Source: an uncultured Bacteroidales bacterium (lineage in GTDB: Bacteria > Bacteroidota > Bacteroidia > Bacteroidales > Paludibacteraceae). From it: 64,000 nt of DNA. The position numbers and the translations under genes were made by a program. The first letter of the stretch is position 1, and each line of letters begins with the position of its first letter. Below, in pieces: positions 16,683-25,814 of this stretch. The notes beneath the pieces are model-generated. The model made no database searches. It had not been told where the DNA came from and was given only the letters and a program-made list of their open reading frames with translations. The stretch lies in the NCBI GenBank assembly GCA_900319005.1, contig ONMV01000009.1, positions 1 through 64,000 on the forward strand. The letters run 5' to 3'.

Positions 16683-19502
16683 ATGCATGTAAATTACCTT
16701 GAGTCGCGTCATATCGGGCTCACATCGGAAGATGAAAAACAGATGTTAAAAGCCGTAGATGCTGCATCTATGGAGGCGCTTGTGCGTGAGACGATGCCTG
16801 CGGATATTTTGTTGCCGGAGACGATTGAATTGGAGGAGCCATACTCGGAGCAACGTCAGTTGGAAGCGGCGGATACGCTCTTGTCGCAGAATGTACCGGC
16901 TCGTTCGTATATTGGTCGAGGATGGTATGGTACGATTACTCCGGCTGTGATTCGTCGAAACATTTTGGAGAATCCGGTTTGGTACACGAGTTACACGCCC
17001 TATCAGGCGGAGGTAAGTCAGGGACGATTGGAAGCATTGTTCGTTTTTCAAACGATGATAAGCGACTTGACGGGGCTGCCCTTGGCTAACTGTTCACTGT
17101 TGGATGAGGCTACTTCGGCTGCGGAGGCAGTAACGATGATGCGTAACTTGCGGACACGTGACCAGGTGAAAGCTAACGTGCGCAAAGTATTTGTAGATGA
17201 GAAAATATGGCCGAACACCTTATCTGTTCTGCGTACACGCGCGCAGGGACAAAATATAGAGATTGTGACCGGCTCTTATGCAGATTTTGAACCGGACGAA
17301 ACGTTCTTCGGAGCCTTGGTACAGTGGCCCAATAGTGATGGCGCGATTGAGGATTATGAGGCGTTCATTGAGGATTGTCACGCCGCGGGATTGAAAGTGA
17401 CGGTGGTTGCTGACCTGATGGCTTTGGCGTTGCTCAAACCATTAGATGCGGATATCGTCTGCGGTACGGCACAGCGGTTCGGATTGCCGATGGGATTCGG
17501 TGGTCCGACTGCCGGATATATGGCTACAAGGGAGGAGTTTAAACGCGAGATGCCGGGACGTATTATCGGTTTGAGTAAGGATAAATACGAGCACCCGGCT
17601 TTCCGTTTGGCTTTGCAGACACGCGAACAACATATCAAACGCGAGAAAGCGACTTCGAATATCTGTACGGCTGAGGCTTTGTCAGCTATGATGGCGGGAA
17701 TGTATGGCGTCTATCACGGAGCGGAAGGTATCCGCGAGATAGCGGAGGGTATTCACGGCAAGGCTGTTTATCTGAGCGAAATGCTGCAAGCATATGGTTA
17801 TGAGCAGGAAAATGCCGAGTTCTTCGATACCCTCAAAATCAGTCTTCATTCAGCCGAAGTCAGCCTTCAGACACTTCGCGAAAAAGCAGAGGAGATGGGG
17901 ATTAACCTCTATTATGATGCGGATGGATGGGTCGGTCTGTCGGTCGATGAGACAGTGGATATAGATGATATGAACGACCTGATTGAGTTGTTCGCGGAGG
18001 CAAGCGGAAACATGCCGCAGTACGAGGAGAGCGAAGAGGCGTTTGATGGCTTGTGGGCAATAGATGAGAGTAGGGTACGCGAAGTGGATTATTTGAAGGC
18101 GGAAGTCTTTGTTAAATACCATACCGAGACGGAGTTAATGCGCTATCTGAAGCGTCTGGATAGAAAAGATATCTCCTTGGCAACCTCAATGATTCCGTTG
18201 GGCAGTTGTACGATGAAACTCAATCCTGCAGCGGCGATGATACCCGTTACGATGAGTGGCGCAATGAATGTGCATCCTCTGGCTCCGGCTGAGCAAGTTG
18301 CCGGTTATGCTACGATCATGGAGGAGTTGAAAGACCAGTTATGCGCTATCACGGGCTTCGATGCTTGTACGCTTCAACCTACCTCTGGAGCAGCAGGAGA
18401 ATATACCGGTCTGGTGGTAATCCGCGAATATCTGCGCCGTCAGGGACAAGCGAACCGTAATGTGCTCCTTATTCCCGCTTCCGCCCACGGAACGAACCCT
18501 GCCTCTTGTGTACAAGCCGGATTCGTGCCATGTGTAGTGAAATGCGATGAAAAGGGGAATACCGACCTCGAGGATTGGAAACAGAAAGCGGAGGAGAATA
18601 AAGAGGTGCTGGCGGGTTGTATGATTACTTATCCTTCCACGCATGGTATCTTCGAGCAGGCTATACGCGCGATGATTGCTGCGGTACATGAGAATGGTGG
18701 TTATGTCTATATGGATGGCGCAAACATGAACGCTCAGATTGGATGGACTAATCCTGCCTTTATCGGTGCTGATGTATGCCACCTCAACTTGCATAAGTCG
18801 TTCGCTTCGCCTCACGGTGGTGGTGGTCCGGGAGCAGGTGCTGTTTGTTGTGTCGCCTCCATGGCGGATTGTTTGCCTACGGAGGATAAGAACCGCGTGT
18901 CCGCAGCCTTGTATGGAAATGCCAATATGGCGCTTATCTCGTGGGGTTATATCGCTATGATGGGAGCCGAAGGACTCCGTCATGCTACAGCAGCGGCTAT
19001 CTTGAGCGCCAACTATATGGCTAAACGATTGAAAGACGCCTATGGTATTGTGTATACGGGTGAAACCGGAAGGGTAGGTCATGAACTGATTCTGGACTGC
19101 CGGCAGTTCCACGCTATCGGAATCACCGAGACGGATATTGCCAAACGCTTGATGGACTACGGATATCATGCGCCTACATTGTCCTTCCCCGTTCACGGTA
19201 CGCTGATGATTGAGCCTACCGAGAGCGAATCACTGGAGGAGATTGATCGTTTCTGCGATGTACTGCTCCAAATCAGGCAGGAGATTGCGGATATCGAGTC
19301 CGGAAAGGCGGATAAAACTGATAATGTGCTGATTAATGCCCCGCATCCTGAATACGAAGTAGTTGCTGACGAATGGAACCATCCCTATTCGCGACGTCAG
19401 GCTGCTTATCCGACCGATTGGGTGGCTCAAACAAAATTCTGGTGCCCTGTTGGTCGAGTTGATAATGGCTTCGGTGATCGGAACCTCGTTGCTAAATTCT
19501 GA
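16683..19502 (+). CDS. gcvP: Glycine dehydrogenase (decarboxylating), P-protein of the glycine cleavage system
   Basis: A 939-residue single-chain P-protein, the usual length for fused GcvPA-GcvPB. The PLP-binding lysine is in HLNLHKSFASPHGGGGPG (about residue 707). Other hallmarks are YTPYQAEVSQGRLEAL, LLDEATSAAEA and SMIPLGSCTMKLNPA. It decarboxylates glycine and transfers the aminomethyl group to the lipoyl H-protein. No gcvT or gcvH lies nearby. Confidence 0.97.
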   Translation: MHVNYLESRHIGLTSEDEKQMLKAVDAASMEALVRETMPADILLPETIELEEPYSEQRQLEAADTLLSQNVPARSYIGRGWYGTITPAVIRRNILENPVWYTSYTPYQAEVSQGRLEALFVFQTMISDLTGLPLANCSLLDEATSAAEAVTMMRNLRTRDQVKANVRKVFVDEKIWPNTLSVLRTRAQGQNIEIVTGSYADFEPDETFFGALVQWPNSDGAIEDYEAFIEDCHAAGLKVTVVADLMALALLKPLDADIVCGTAQRFGLPMGFGGPTAGYMATREEFKREMPGRIIGLSKDKYEHPAFRLALQTREQHIKREKATSNICTAEALSAMMAGMYGVYHGAEGIREIAEGIHGKAVYLSEMLQAYGYEQENAEFFDTLKISLHSAEVSLQTLREKAEEMGINLYYDADGWVGLSVDETVDIDDMNDLIELFAEASGNMPQYEESEEAFDGLWAIDESRVREVDYLKAEVFVKYHTETELMRYLKRLDRKDISLATSMIPLGSCTMKLNPAAAMIPVTMSGAMNVHPLAPAEQVAGYATIMEELKDQLCAITGFDACTLQPTSGAAGEYTGLVVIREYLRRQGQANRNVLLIPASAHGTNPASCVQAGFVPCVVKCDEKGNTDLEDWKQKAEENKEVLAGCMITYPSTHGIFEQAIRAMIAAVHENGGYVYMDGANMNAQIGWTNPAFIGADVCHLNLHKSFASPHGGGGPGAGAVCCVASMADCLPTEDKNRVSAALYGNANMALISWGYIAMMGAEGLRHATAAAILSANYMAKRLKDAYGIVYTGETGRVGHELILDCRQFHAIGITETDIAKRLMDYGYHAPTLSFPVHGTLMIEPTESESLEEIDRFCDVLLQIRQEIADIESGKADKTDNVLINAPHPEYEVVADEWNHPYSRRQAAYPTDWVAQTKFWCPVGRVDNGFGDRNLVAKF

Positions 19503-19537
19503 AAACTATTCGCTAATCGCTAAACACGAATCGCTAA

Positions 19538-20512
19538 ATGCGTTACAGTCAATTGGTAAATCCACATAACGCGTCGAGTACGTCGAGAGTGAGGACCATT
19601 TTTGAATATTTGGTTATCATCATCGGCATCGCTCCGATGGCGTTGATGGTCAACTGGGTACTCCTCCCGCACGCTTTTGTAGGAGGAGGATTGACGGGTA
19701 TCTGCTCGGTTATCTATTATGTCACGGGGGGGCTCTTCCCCGCGCTCTTCCCTGAATACGGAGGGGCTATCCCGGTTTGGCTGACGACCTTGCTCTTCAA
19801 TATAATTCTTCTCCTCATCGCTGGGCTTACGGTCGGATGGAGGTTCTGTATCAGGACGATGGTCGGTGTTCTGGCAATCACTTTTTGGTATAGAGTGATA
19901 CCAATCCTGCCGCAACCGATCATCTCCGATCCTTGGGTAGGAGCTATCATCGGAGGTTTTGTCTTCGGGCTCTCGTTAGGATGCGTGCTTGCGGCTAATG
20001 GATCTTCCGGAGGAACAGATATTGTGGCGATGATTGTCAATCACTATCATAATATTTCCTTGGGAAATATCATGCTGGTGTGCGATGTGATGATTATTGC
20101 TTCGGCGTTCTTCCTGCCCCTTCCCGAGGGGATGCTGGAAGAGGGAGCCAACCCCACTTATCTTCAGATTAAGCGTGTGTTGTATGGTGTTGCGATGACG
20201 ATCTCCTATACCGTTGCGGTGGATTGGCTCATGGCACGGCTTCACCGTTCCGTCCATTTCCTCATCTATTCCTCCAAGTATGACGAGATAGCTACGGCTA
20301 TCAATACCACAGTTAACCGAGGGGTAACGGTACTCGACGGAACCGGATGGTATTCAAAAAAACCGGTCAAGGTCATCTCAGTGTTGGTTCGCAAACCCGA
20401 GAGCTCGTTGGTCTTCAGTCTCATACATGATATTGACCCCAATGCACTTGTCTCTATAGCGGATGTAGGGGGTGTCTTTGGCTCAGGCTTTGATAAAATT
20501 AAGGTAAAATAG
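19538..20512 (+). CDS. YitT family membrane protein (DUF161 + DUF2179)
   Basis: A 324-residue protein with about five or six TM segments (residues 25-240) typical of YitT (AFVGGGLTGICSVIYY; ANGSSGGTDIVAMIV) and a soluble C-terminal DUF2179 domain (about 245-324; RGVTVLDGTGWYS). Its function is not established. It starts 36 bp after gcvP, so co-transcription is plausible. Confidence 0.9.
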   Translation: MRYSQLVNPHNASSTSRVRTIFEYLVIIIGIAPMALMVNWVLLPHAFVGGGLTGICSVIYYVTGGLFPALFPEYGGAIPVWLTTLLFNIILLLIAGLTVGWRFCIRTMVGVLAITFWYRVIPILPQPIISDPWVGAIIGGFVFGLSLGCVLAANGSSGGTDIVAMIVNHYHNISLGNIMLVCDVMIIASAFFLPLPEGMLEEGANPTYLQIKRVLYGVAMTISYTVAVDWLMARLHRSVHFLIYSSKYDEIATAINTTVNRGVTVLDGTGWYSKKPVKVISVLVRKPESSLVFSLIHDIDPNALVSIADVGGVFGSGFDKIKVK

Positions 20513-20530
20513 CATTTTTTTGCAATTTTA

Positions 20531-20563
20531 CTTGCATATATCAAAAAAAAGCAGTAATTTTGC
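20531..20563 (+). promoter_or_regulatory. Promoter of tRNA-Ser
   Basis: CTTGCATATATCA (20531-20543), 20-bp gap, TAATTTTGC (20555-20563), about 50 bp upstream of the tRNA. Confidence 0.8.
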
Positions 20564-20611
20564 ACGCTTTTTTGCTAAATGGTACATGGTAAATGACCAA
20601 ATAGTAATTGA

Positions 20612-20700
20612 GGAGAGTTGTCTGAGTGGTCGAAAGAGCCGCACTCGAAATGCGGTATACGCATTACGTCGTATCGGGGGTTCGAATCCCTCACTCTCCG
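20612..20700 (+). tRNA. tRNA-Ser (anticodon CGA), integration target of the provirus
   Basis: Acceptor arms GGAGAGT (20612-20618) and ACTCTCC (20693-20699), anticodon stem CCGCA/TGCGG around the loop CTCGAAA (anticodon CGA, codon UCG), a long variable arm typical of serine tRNA, and the T-arm GGGGGTTCGAATCCC. The 3' terminal CCA is not encoded. The 3' half is the core of the attachment-site repeats. Confidence 0.95.
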
Positions 20701-20705
20701 CAAGG
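20675..20705. repeat. Attachment-site repeat 1 (tRNA 3' end)
   Basis: Thirty-one bases from CGGGGGTTCGAATCC through the tRNA end to GCAAGG, identical to 20799-20829 and largely shared with 60233-60259 and 60358-60386. Confidence 0.9.
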
Positions 20706-20747
20706 TTTGAAAAATCAAGGGTTGTGAGTGATTGAAGATTTGTTGCC

Positions 20748-20888
20748 GTAACGTGGCTGTAACACAAATTTGAAAATTGTCCGGAAGAAGCATGTTTCCG
20801 GGGGTTCGAATCCCTCACTCTCCGCAAGGCACGATATTTGCAGTTTTTATACTACAAATTCTGTGCCAAAGTGTAACAACATCGTAAC
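20748..20888. promoter_or_regulatory. GTAAC boxes flanking the left attachment site, candidate integrase arm sites
   Basis: GTAAC occurs at 20748-20752, 20759-20763, 20873-20877 and 20884-20888, in two pairs each spaced 11 bp, on both sides of attachment repeat 2. Similar boxes flank the right end. Paired boxes about one helical turn apart around a core site are what arm-binding tyrosine integrases use. Confidence 0.6.
20799..20829. repeat. Attachment-site repeat 2, likely left end of the provirus
   Basis: Perfect 31-bp copy of repeat 1, 124 bp downstream of it and about 100 bp before the integrase gene. Confidence 0.88.
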
Positions 20889-20893
20889 ATTGA

Positions 20894-20928
20894 TTTTTCT
20901 TGGTGGTTCGTAGAATTGCCAAGAAAAA
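20894..20928 (+). promoter_or_regulatory. Hairpin directly before the integrase start codon
   Basis: TTTTTCTTGG (20894-20903) pairs with CCAAGAAAAA (20919-20928) over a 15-base loop; the ATG is at 20932. In the mRNA this 10-bp stem would occlude the initiation region and so could limit integrase translation. Confidence 0.55.
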
Positions 20929-20931
20929 AAA

Positions 20932-22071
20932 ATGTCTTCATTTCTGTTTCAAAATTTGGTAAGTTTCCGTCCTCCAAGGTTGTTGAATAACGCCTTGGGG
21001 TGGCATATCGAGTATTATATTCTTGATCCCGTGTCCGGGAAGCTGATTCGTAAGCGCTTTCGTTTGAATGAGTTGCGTAAGCAATGTAGCTCTGGAGCGG
21101 AATTCAAACAGAAAGCGAACCAGGTTCTTCAGGAGTTAACTAACAAGTTAGTGACCGGATGGAGCCCGCAGGGCGAAGTTCAGTCGGGTCGCTATTACGG
21201 ATCATTGTTTCAGGCGTTCGCTCGTTTCCTTGAAGTCAAGTCGCGGGAACTCCGGCCGGACACTATGCGTACGTATAAGGGTATCATCAAGATTATGCAA
21301 GACTGGATGGTCAAGGACATCGTTTGTATTGAGTTTGACCGGAATCAGGCATTGTCTTTTATGGACTACTGTTATACGGAGCGGAGAGTGTCTGCTACGA
21401 CATATAATACGTATCTGAAACTTTGTCGTGTTATCTTCTCGTGGCTGCTTGACAACCTGTATATCAAAGATAATCCGTTCTCCTATATCAAGAAGAAGCG
21501 GGCGGACGAGAAGTTCCGAGTGGTTATTCCGGAAGCCGATAGGCGACGGATAGCTCGGTACTTCGAAGAGCGGAATCTCGGCTACCTGTTCGTGTGTAGC
21601 TTCGTGTTCTATTCATTGATACGTCCGACGGAACTCACGCGCTTGCGCGTACGCGATATAGATAAGGAGAACGGATATATTCATTTGCCGGATACGGCTA
21701 CCAAGTGCCATCGTAGTCGGTTTACCGCGATTGATCCAGCGATAGCAGCGCGATTGAGCGCGTATATCGAAGGGCACGATGGCGCGGAATATGTTTTCGC
21801 TCGTTCATTCGCTCCAGGAGCCAAAGGCTTGAAGAAGAAGCAGTATCTCGTTATGTGGGAGCGCATGCGCGATGATCTTCATCTTCCGGATGAGTATCAG
21901 TTATACTCATTACGAGATAGTGGTATTCGTGCGAAGCTCGATAATGGCATGGACCCGGCGGTTGTGATGCACGCAGCCGGACATCACAATCTTGCCGAGA
22001 CCACTAAGTATGCTATTAAAGCGAATAGAGAGGAACTTGCAATGATAGTTGCTCAGTCACCCTCTTTTTAA
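20932..22071 (+). CDS. int: Tyrosine recombinase, provirus integrase
   Basis: A 379-residue integrase with an N-terminal arm-binding region, a SAM-like core-binding domain (about residues 85-190) and a C-terminal catalytic domain. Catalytic residues are visible in SLIRPTELTRLR (Arg I), SLRDSGIRAKL (Arg II; the usual His-x-x-Arg has Ser in the first position) and AAGHHNLAETTKYA (His and the Tyr nucleophile). It faces inward from the attachment site, the normal arrangement for site-specific integration into the tRNA gene. It is divergent in sequence from the recombinase at 39519-40652. Confidence 0.92.
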   Translation: MSSFLFQNLVSFRPPRLLNNALGWHIEYYILDPVSGKLIRKRFRLNELRKQCSSGAEFKQKANQVLQELTNKLVTGWSPQGEVQSGRYYGSLFQAFARFLEVKSRELRPDTMRTYKGIIKIMQDWMVKDIVCIEFDRNQALSFMDYCYTERRVSATTYNTYLKLCRVIFSWLLDNLYIKDNPFSYIKKKRADEKFRVVIPEADRRRIARYFEERNLGYLFVCSFVFYSLIRPTELTRLRVRDIDKENGYIHLPDTATKCHRSRFTAIDPAIAARLSAYIEGHDGAEYVFARSFAPGAKGLKKKQYLVMWERMRDDLHLPDEYQLYSLRDSGIRAKLDNGMDPAVVMHAAGHHNLAETTKYAIKANREELAMIVAQSPSF

Positions 22072-22805
22072 TACACGTCCTGGAGAAGCATGCCGTCGAT
22101 TTCCTTGATACGTTTTGGTTCGTATAGAATTGGCATGATTAAAGCCTTTCTTTCATCAGAGAAGTACACTCCTGCTTTATCGGGTGAGATAACGCTGATT
22201 TGTCCGTCTGTCGCTTTGAGGAACGAGTGCAGCAGGTGGATTTCAAAGTACGTATCTTTGATCCGGTAGATACAAGTGGGTGCGTGACGATAACGTGCGT
22301 AGCCGTTGAGTTTGCACCAGGCTTTGTGCTTGGTCACAAGCGAAGCGATTTCGTCGATATCGATTACGAATTTTTCATATTCATCGATATTCTCTGGGAA
22401 TACTTTTTCGTAGCTTGGGAAACGTCCGTCGATGAACTTTCCGTATTTGTCTACTGGTCGTTTACCTTTCCACATTTCGTCTCCTTTTTCTTTGTCGACC
22501 AGGTTCTCGTCAAACGAAGCGCGGTCCACTACAAGTACGTGTGCGTTTGTGGCGGCTGCGACTTTGTTGATAGGATCATGGTATATACCATTGAGTACCG
22601 GGCGGAGTTCATCGTTCGCAACGTATTCCCAAAGGTCAAATTTGCCTTTAGGCTTAGCTGTGTGGTCGACGATGGTTTCTTGAATGAGGGTTTGAATGTG
22701 CTTTACCAGAGTTACGATTTCTTCTGCTGAGTAATCGCTTGGTCTTGCTTTGAGCCGTCCGAGTTGTTCGTAGGCTTCTTCGAGTTTTTTGTAATTGGAT
22801 GCCAT
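22068..22805 (-). CDS. Sliding-clamp (DnaN)-like protein
   Basis: A 245-residue protein starting at 22805 (MASNYKKLEEAY). After an N-terminal helical region comes a segment RPVLNGIYHDPINKVAAATN followed by AHVLVVDR, which resembles the beta-clamp repeat (LRPVLNGV...ATDGHRL). The C-terminal part, ending PILYEPKRIKEIDG, also fits a clamp-like fold. It may act as a processivity factor or clamp mimic attracting host polymerase III. It is far shorter than DnaN (about 370 residues). It is the last gene of the leftward 26.7-22.1 kb block and ends facing the integrase gene. Confidence 0.5.
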   Translation of the reverse strand: MASNYKKLEEAYEQLGRLKARPSDYSAEEIVTLVKHIQTLIQETIVDHTAKPKGKFDLWEYVANDELRPVLNGIYHDPINKVAAATNAHVLVVDRASFDENLVDKEKGDEMWKGKRPVDKYGKFIDGRFPSYEKVFPENIDEYEKFVIDIDEIASLVTKHKAWCKLNGYARYRHAPTCIYRIKDTYFEIHLLHSFLKATDGQISVISPDKAGVYFSDERKALIMPILYEPKRIKEIDGMLLQDVY

Positions 22806-22825
22806 AATTATAAAATTTTGATTGT

Positions 22826-23023
22826 TTAACAAAAGTCTTCGGGTGTGAAGTGGTTGGGGACAACTTCTTTGTCCCCGGCTACGACCATGTAGTGAATGTT
22901 ATCGAGGTCGTAATTTAGAGTGCATGATACATAAACGTCGTAGTCGTTTTGTACCGGAACGGAGTGGATTATGTCCACTTCTGCACTCGAATAATTGAGG
23001 ATGATGATGGTGACGGTTTTCAT
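22826..23023 (-). CDS. Small hypothetical protein (65 aa)
   Basis: No family recognised. It opens MKTVTIIILNYSSAEVD, sharing MKTVT with the N-terminus of the upstream gene, which it overlaps by an ATGA start-stop. Confidence 0.7.
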   Translation of the reverse strand: MKTVTIIILNYSSAEVDIIHSVPVQNDYDVYVSCTLNYDLDNIHYMVVAGDKEVVPNHFTPEDFC

Positions 23024-23529
23024 AATGTGTACTCCTTTCCGTTTTCCAAAAATTGGATGTCGTTACTATGAATGTAGTCGATAGTAGCCGTATCCTTGTA
23101 GTAGTCGATAGTCATATCGTATATCTCTTCGCAGACTGCGATAATAACGTCGGCTACATAGGATGAGTAGGATTTCTGATAGTTGGGTTTATAGCCCAGG
23201 CATTTGGTACGGAATACGTGATTGAAGTTATCGTCTCTAAACTCATCCTGTATGCGTTGTTGCAGTTCCCGGAAGAGTTCTTCGTCGGTCTTGTTGTAGT
23301 CCCGGTCAATCTCTTGGTGCCATCTGCAGTAGAAGCCTTGCGAGGATTGCTCGACGCATACTTTGCATTGGGCAAGATTGAGGAACCATTGTTCAGACTC
23401 GTTTTCCAGTTCCCAGTCGAAGTCCGAATAGTCTATAGCAGCTCTTTGTTTGAGTGCGTTGATTGCCTTTGATTTGGCTACCTCGGAGAGTTCATCAAAG
23501 GAATAGAGTACATGGGTGACAGTTTTCAT
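23020..23529 (-). CDS. Hypothetical phage protein (169 aa)
   Basis: The N-terminus VLYSFDELSEVAKSKAINAL matches a short motif often seen at the start of phage proteins of unknown function. The rest is acidic and helical with several Cys and Trp residues. The ends overlap the neighbouring genes by 4 bp on both sides, so it sits within an operon. Confidence 0.8.
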   Translation of the reverse strand: MKTVTHVLYSFDELSEVAKSKAINALKQRAAIDYSDFDWELENESEQWFLNLAQCKVCVEQSSQGFYCRWHQEIDRDYNKTDEELFRELQQRIQDEFRDDNFNHVFRTKCLGYKPNYQKSYSSYVADVIIAVCEEIYDMTIDYYKDTATIDYIHSNDIQFLENGKEYTL

Positions 23530-23807
23530 AATTGATACATTTTACGGTGACAGGCACGTTTGATGACTCGTAGTTGGTAGCCTATCGATACCAGTTCGTT
23601 ATACAAGTCTTTATATTCTTCCGGCTTTGCCGGTTTTGTGCAATAGACAACGTATTCCCATCTGCAAGAATGGTGTTGTCCTATATGGGCATAGCCCATG
23701 ATTTCGTAGTTGCGCAGCCATGATATATAGGGAAAGACGGCGTAAATGCTGCCGTCTTTCTCTTTTCGGAACATGACTTCTGTAATTTCATTGCCAGGGC
23801 CATTCAT
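23526..23807 (-). CDS. Hypothetical protein (93 aa)
   Basis: Start placed at 23807 (MNGPGNEITEVMF), which gives a normal short overlap with the upstream gene. It contains CRWEYVVYC and a basic C-terminus. No family recognised. Confidence 0.7.
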   Translation of the reverse strand: MNGPGNEITEVMFRKEKDGSIYAVFPYISWLRNYEIMGYAHIGQHHSCRWEYVVYCTKPAKPEEYKDLYNELVSIGYQLRVIKRACHRKMYQL

Positions 23808-23988
23808 ATACGTGTAGATTTTCGTTGATGATAAACCTGCGACCACATTCGCAATAGATCATTTTGTCTGTGATACGCGTTACTTTGCGGACTACGGTAT
23901 CGTGTCCGCGTGGGTCAAGGTCTCCGTGCAGGTCATATTTGCGACCTACTTGTACCTCTGATACGTGAATTTCTTTGAGTTGTCCCAT
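23788..23988 (-). CDS. Small hypothetical protein with two cysteines (66 aa)
   Basis: Begins MGQLKEIHVSEVQVGRKYDL and contains MIYCECGRRF, a CxC pair that could bind metal. A short SH3-like beta barrel is possible. No family named. Confidence 0.7.
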   Translation of the reverse strand: MGQLKEIHVSEVQVGRKYDLHGDLDPRGHDTVVRKVTRITDKMIYCECGRRFIINENLHVYEWPWQ

Positions 23989-24007
23989 AACAGATAGGAT
24001 TTAGTGG

Positions 24008-24196
24008 TTATTCGAATCGTGTGATCTTTTTGTCTTTGGAACTGAATTTCAGATAGAATTCGTTGCAACCGTTGTACAGCTTGTAAGTAAGGTTGCCGTA
24101 ATCGTCTTCTTCGCAATGAAGTGTATCTCCATCACACATAAAGGTTGGAAGCCATTCGAAGAAATCTTCGATGGTCTTAACTTCGGATTCTTTCAT
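24008..24196 (-). CDS. Small acidic hypothetical protein (62 aa)
   Basis: Starts MKESEVKTIEDFFEWLPTF; strongly acidic middle. Tight spacing to its neighbours supports an operon. Confidence 0.7.
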   Translation of the reverse strand: MKESEVKTIEDFFEWLPTFMCDGDTLHCEEDDYGNLTYKLYNGCNEFYLKFSSKDKKITRFE

Positions 24197-24200
24197 AATT

Positions 24201-24344
24201 TTACCAATTTAGCATGGGTTTTGTACCCATTATTTTTTCCATGTTTAGATAGTGTTTCGGAGATACTTGCATAAGTACTCCGTCGAAGCAGATAAGATAC
24301 CGGCATTTTCTTTTATGCGGTAATCGATACCAAAAGTGTTTCAT
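24201..24344 (-). CDS. Small basic hypothetical protein (47 aa)
   Basis: Start chosen at 24344 (MKHFWYRLPHKRK), one base after the stop of the upstream gene. A longer frame would overlap that gene. It contains KCRYLICFDG. Confidence 0.6.
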   Translation of the reverse strand: MKHFWYRLPHKRKCRYLICFDGVLMQVSPKHYLNMEKIMGTKPMLNW

Positions 24345-24345
24345 G

Positions 24346-24522
24346 TCAAAATGAGTTATAGGATTCGATCGTTCCTGCAAATCTGCCGTTCCAAGTGGCT
24401 TCAATGCGGTATCCGATATTCATTAGTTTTCGTCGACAGTAGGCTATAGCGTCTTTGCGCCGGGAGAAATTTTCGCCGACGTAGCCTGCGTGCCGGCGAT
24501 ATATCCAGTAATGATAAGCCAT
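24346..24522 (-). CDS. Small basic hypothetical protein (58 aa)
   Basis: An open frame MAYHYWIYRRHAGYV...TIESYNSF fills the gap between its neighbours, with the stop one base from the next ATG. Rich in Arg and Tyr. Family unknown. Confidence 0.65.
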   Translation of the reverse strand: MAYHYWIYRRHAGYVGENFSRRKDAIAYCRRKLMNIGYRIEATWNGRFAGTIESYNSF

Positions 24523-24527
24523 AGGTT

Positions 24528-24818
24528 TTAATCTTTAGGTTTTGATTGATCCCAGTTTTCTTTGAGGTATCGGCGTGGATGGTTTTGTTTCATCCAGTCG
24601 TAGAAATCGCCGAGGTCTGTGACTTCGGCGGTAGAGAGCCATTCCGAGCTATTGGCGCGTATAGCGCCGTAACTTGTGCGTCCATCTTTGTGAATCTTAT
24701 GCCATTCGAATTGGCACTTACCCGTTTTGGGGTTTTGGTAGTTTTCATTGAGCAGATGGATGTTTTTCTCGCCCTCGAATTGAAATACGTGGTAGCGAGG
24801 TAGGTTGATCAGTTTCAT
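24528..24818 (-). CDS. Hypothetical protein (96 aa)
   Basis: Starts MKLINLPRYHVFQFEG and contains WHKIHKDGRTSYGAIR and LGDFYDWMKQNHP. No recognised family. Same operon. Confidence 0.75.
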   Translation of the reverse strand: MKLINLPRYHVFQFEGEKNIHLLNENYQNPKTGKCQFEWHKIHKDGRTSYGAIRANSSEWLSTAEVTDLGDFYDWMKQNHPRRYLKENWDQSKPKD

Positions 24819-24869
24819 AAGATAGATAATTATGCAGCGCCGGTGATTAGCCGACGCTGCTTGTTATAC

Positions 24870-25814
24870 TTAGGTTCTGCACACACAGATGGTCGTATCG
24901 AGGTATCCTCTCGTTATGAAGTCGTATTCTTCGGAGGTACCGTCCCATCCGTTTAGGATGTTTGCCCAGCCGTCTGTGTCGAGCACGTATTGTGCCCAAT
25001 CGTCGAGGCTGTCGGTAGTGGTTCCGGCTTTGATTGCCTCTATCCACATACTTTTGTCATCAGTCAGACGAGACATGGCGAGTTCTTCGAGTTCTTCTTC
25101 GGTACCGGCGTAGTAGTCGTTCCCTTGAACTTTGTAGCAGTGTTCCTGATACTCATCTTCCTCGATATCGAGTATTTCCGCGACCTCGAGCTTGCAATGG
25201 CGTGCCAATGCAAGATAGACACAGGCTTCGTCCCCGGTTGTACCGAGATTTTCTTGGATATACTCGAGGATGCGGCTTTCATCGTCGTCTTCGTCGACTT
25301 CGAGTTCGGTAAGCTCGTAGAGCGCCATGCGGCGGCTCTGTTCCTCGGCTTCGATGTCTGCGATGATTTTGTCGAGTTCCTCTTTGGGGTATGGCCGGAA
25401 GAGCCAGTCCGTTCCGAACTCGTAGCCGCGATCGTTAAGAAGACCGATGAAGCGCAGGTAGCGCTTTTGGATATCCCATCGTTCCGTTCCACATTTCTTC
25501 TGTGTGTCAAGTTTGCCTTCGATTTTTTCCAAGGCTTCCATTTGTTTGCGCGTTCCTGCGCGCATGGAATTGAGATGGTAGGTATTCCAGAAGTCAATGA
25601 TCTTCTTTTGTGTGGGAGTCGGTACGATTTGTGTATCGCATTGTCCGCAGTGACCGGCTACGTCTCCGCGTATGGAGAATGTTCCGCCATCGGTTACCGG
25701 TTCAAGGGTTTCCCAGTCGCGGACAACGTGATTACCTTTTTCTCTGTCTTCACAGCTGATTTCGAGTACCACTTTCTGTTTAGCGGCATCGACGAATTCT
25801 ACAGTACGTTTCAT
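24870..25814 (-). CDS. Acidic hypothetical phage/plasmid protein with CxxC (314 aa)
   Basis: Start at 25814 (MKRTVEFVDAAKQK) overlaps the upstream stop as ATGA. The N-terminal third has CGQCDTQIVPTPTQKKII followed by FWNTYHLNSM, a module I associate with Bacteroidetes mobile elements. The middle is very acidic (ELEVDEDDDESR). The C-terminal WAQYVLDTDGWANILNGWDG resembles a motif in antirestriction-type and other phage proteins. Function unknown. Confidence 0.75.
   Translation of the reverse strand: MKRTVEFVDAAKQKVVLEISCEDREKGNHVVRDWETLEPVTDGGTFSIRGDVAGHCGQCDTQIVPTPTQKKIIDFWNTYHLNSMRAGTRKQMEALEKIEGKLDTQKKCGTERWDIQKRYLRFIGLLNDRGYEFGTDWLFRPYPKEELDKIIADIEAEEQSRRMALYELTELEVDEDDDESRILEYIQENLGTTGDEACVYLALARHCKLEVAEILDIEEDEYQEHCYKVQGNDYYAGTEEELEELAMSRLTDDKSMWIEAIKAGTTTDSLDDWAQYVLDTDGWANILNGWDGTSEEYDFITRGYLDTTICVCRT

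Noticed and set aside
18339-19196. 285-codon leftward ORF within gcvP
   Set aside because: gcvP is certain on the other strand; the ORF is a frame shadow.
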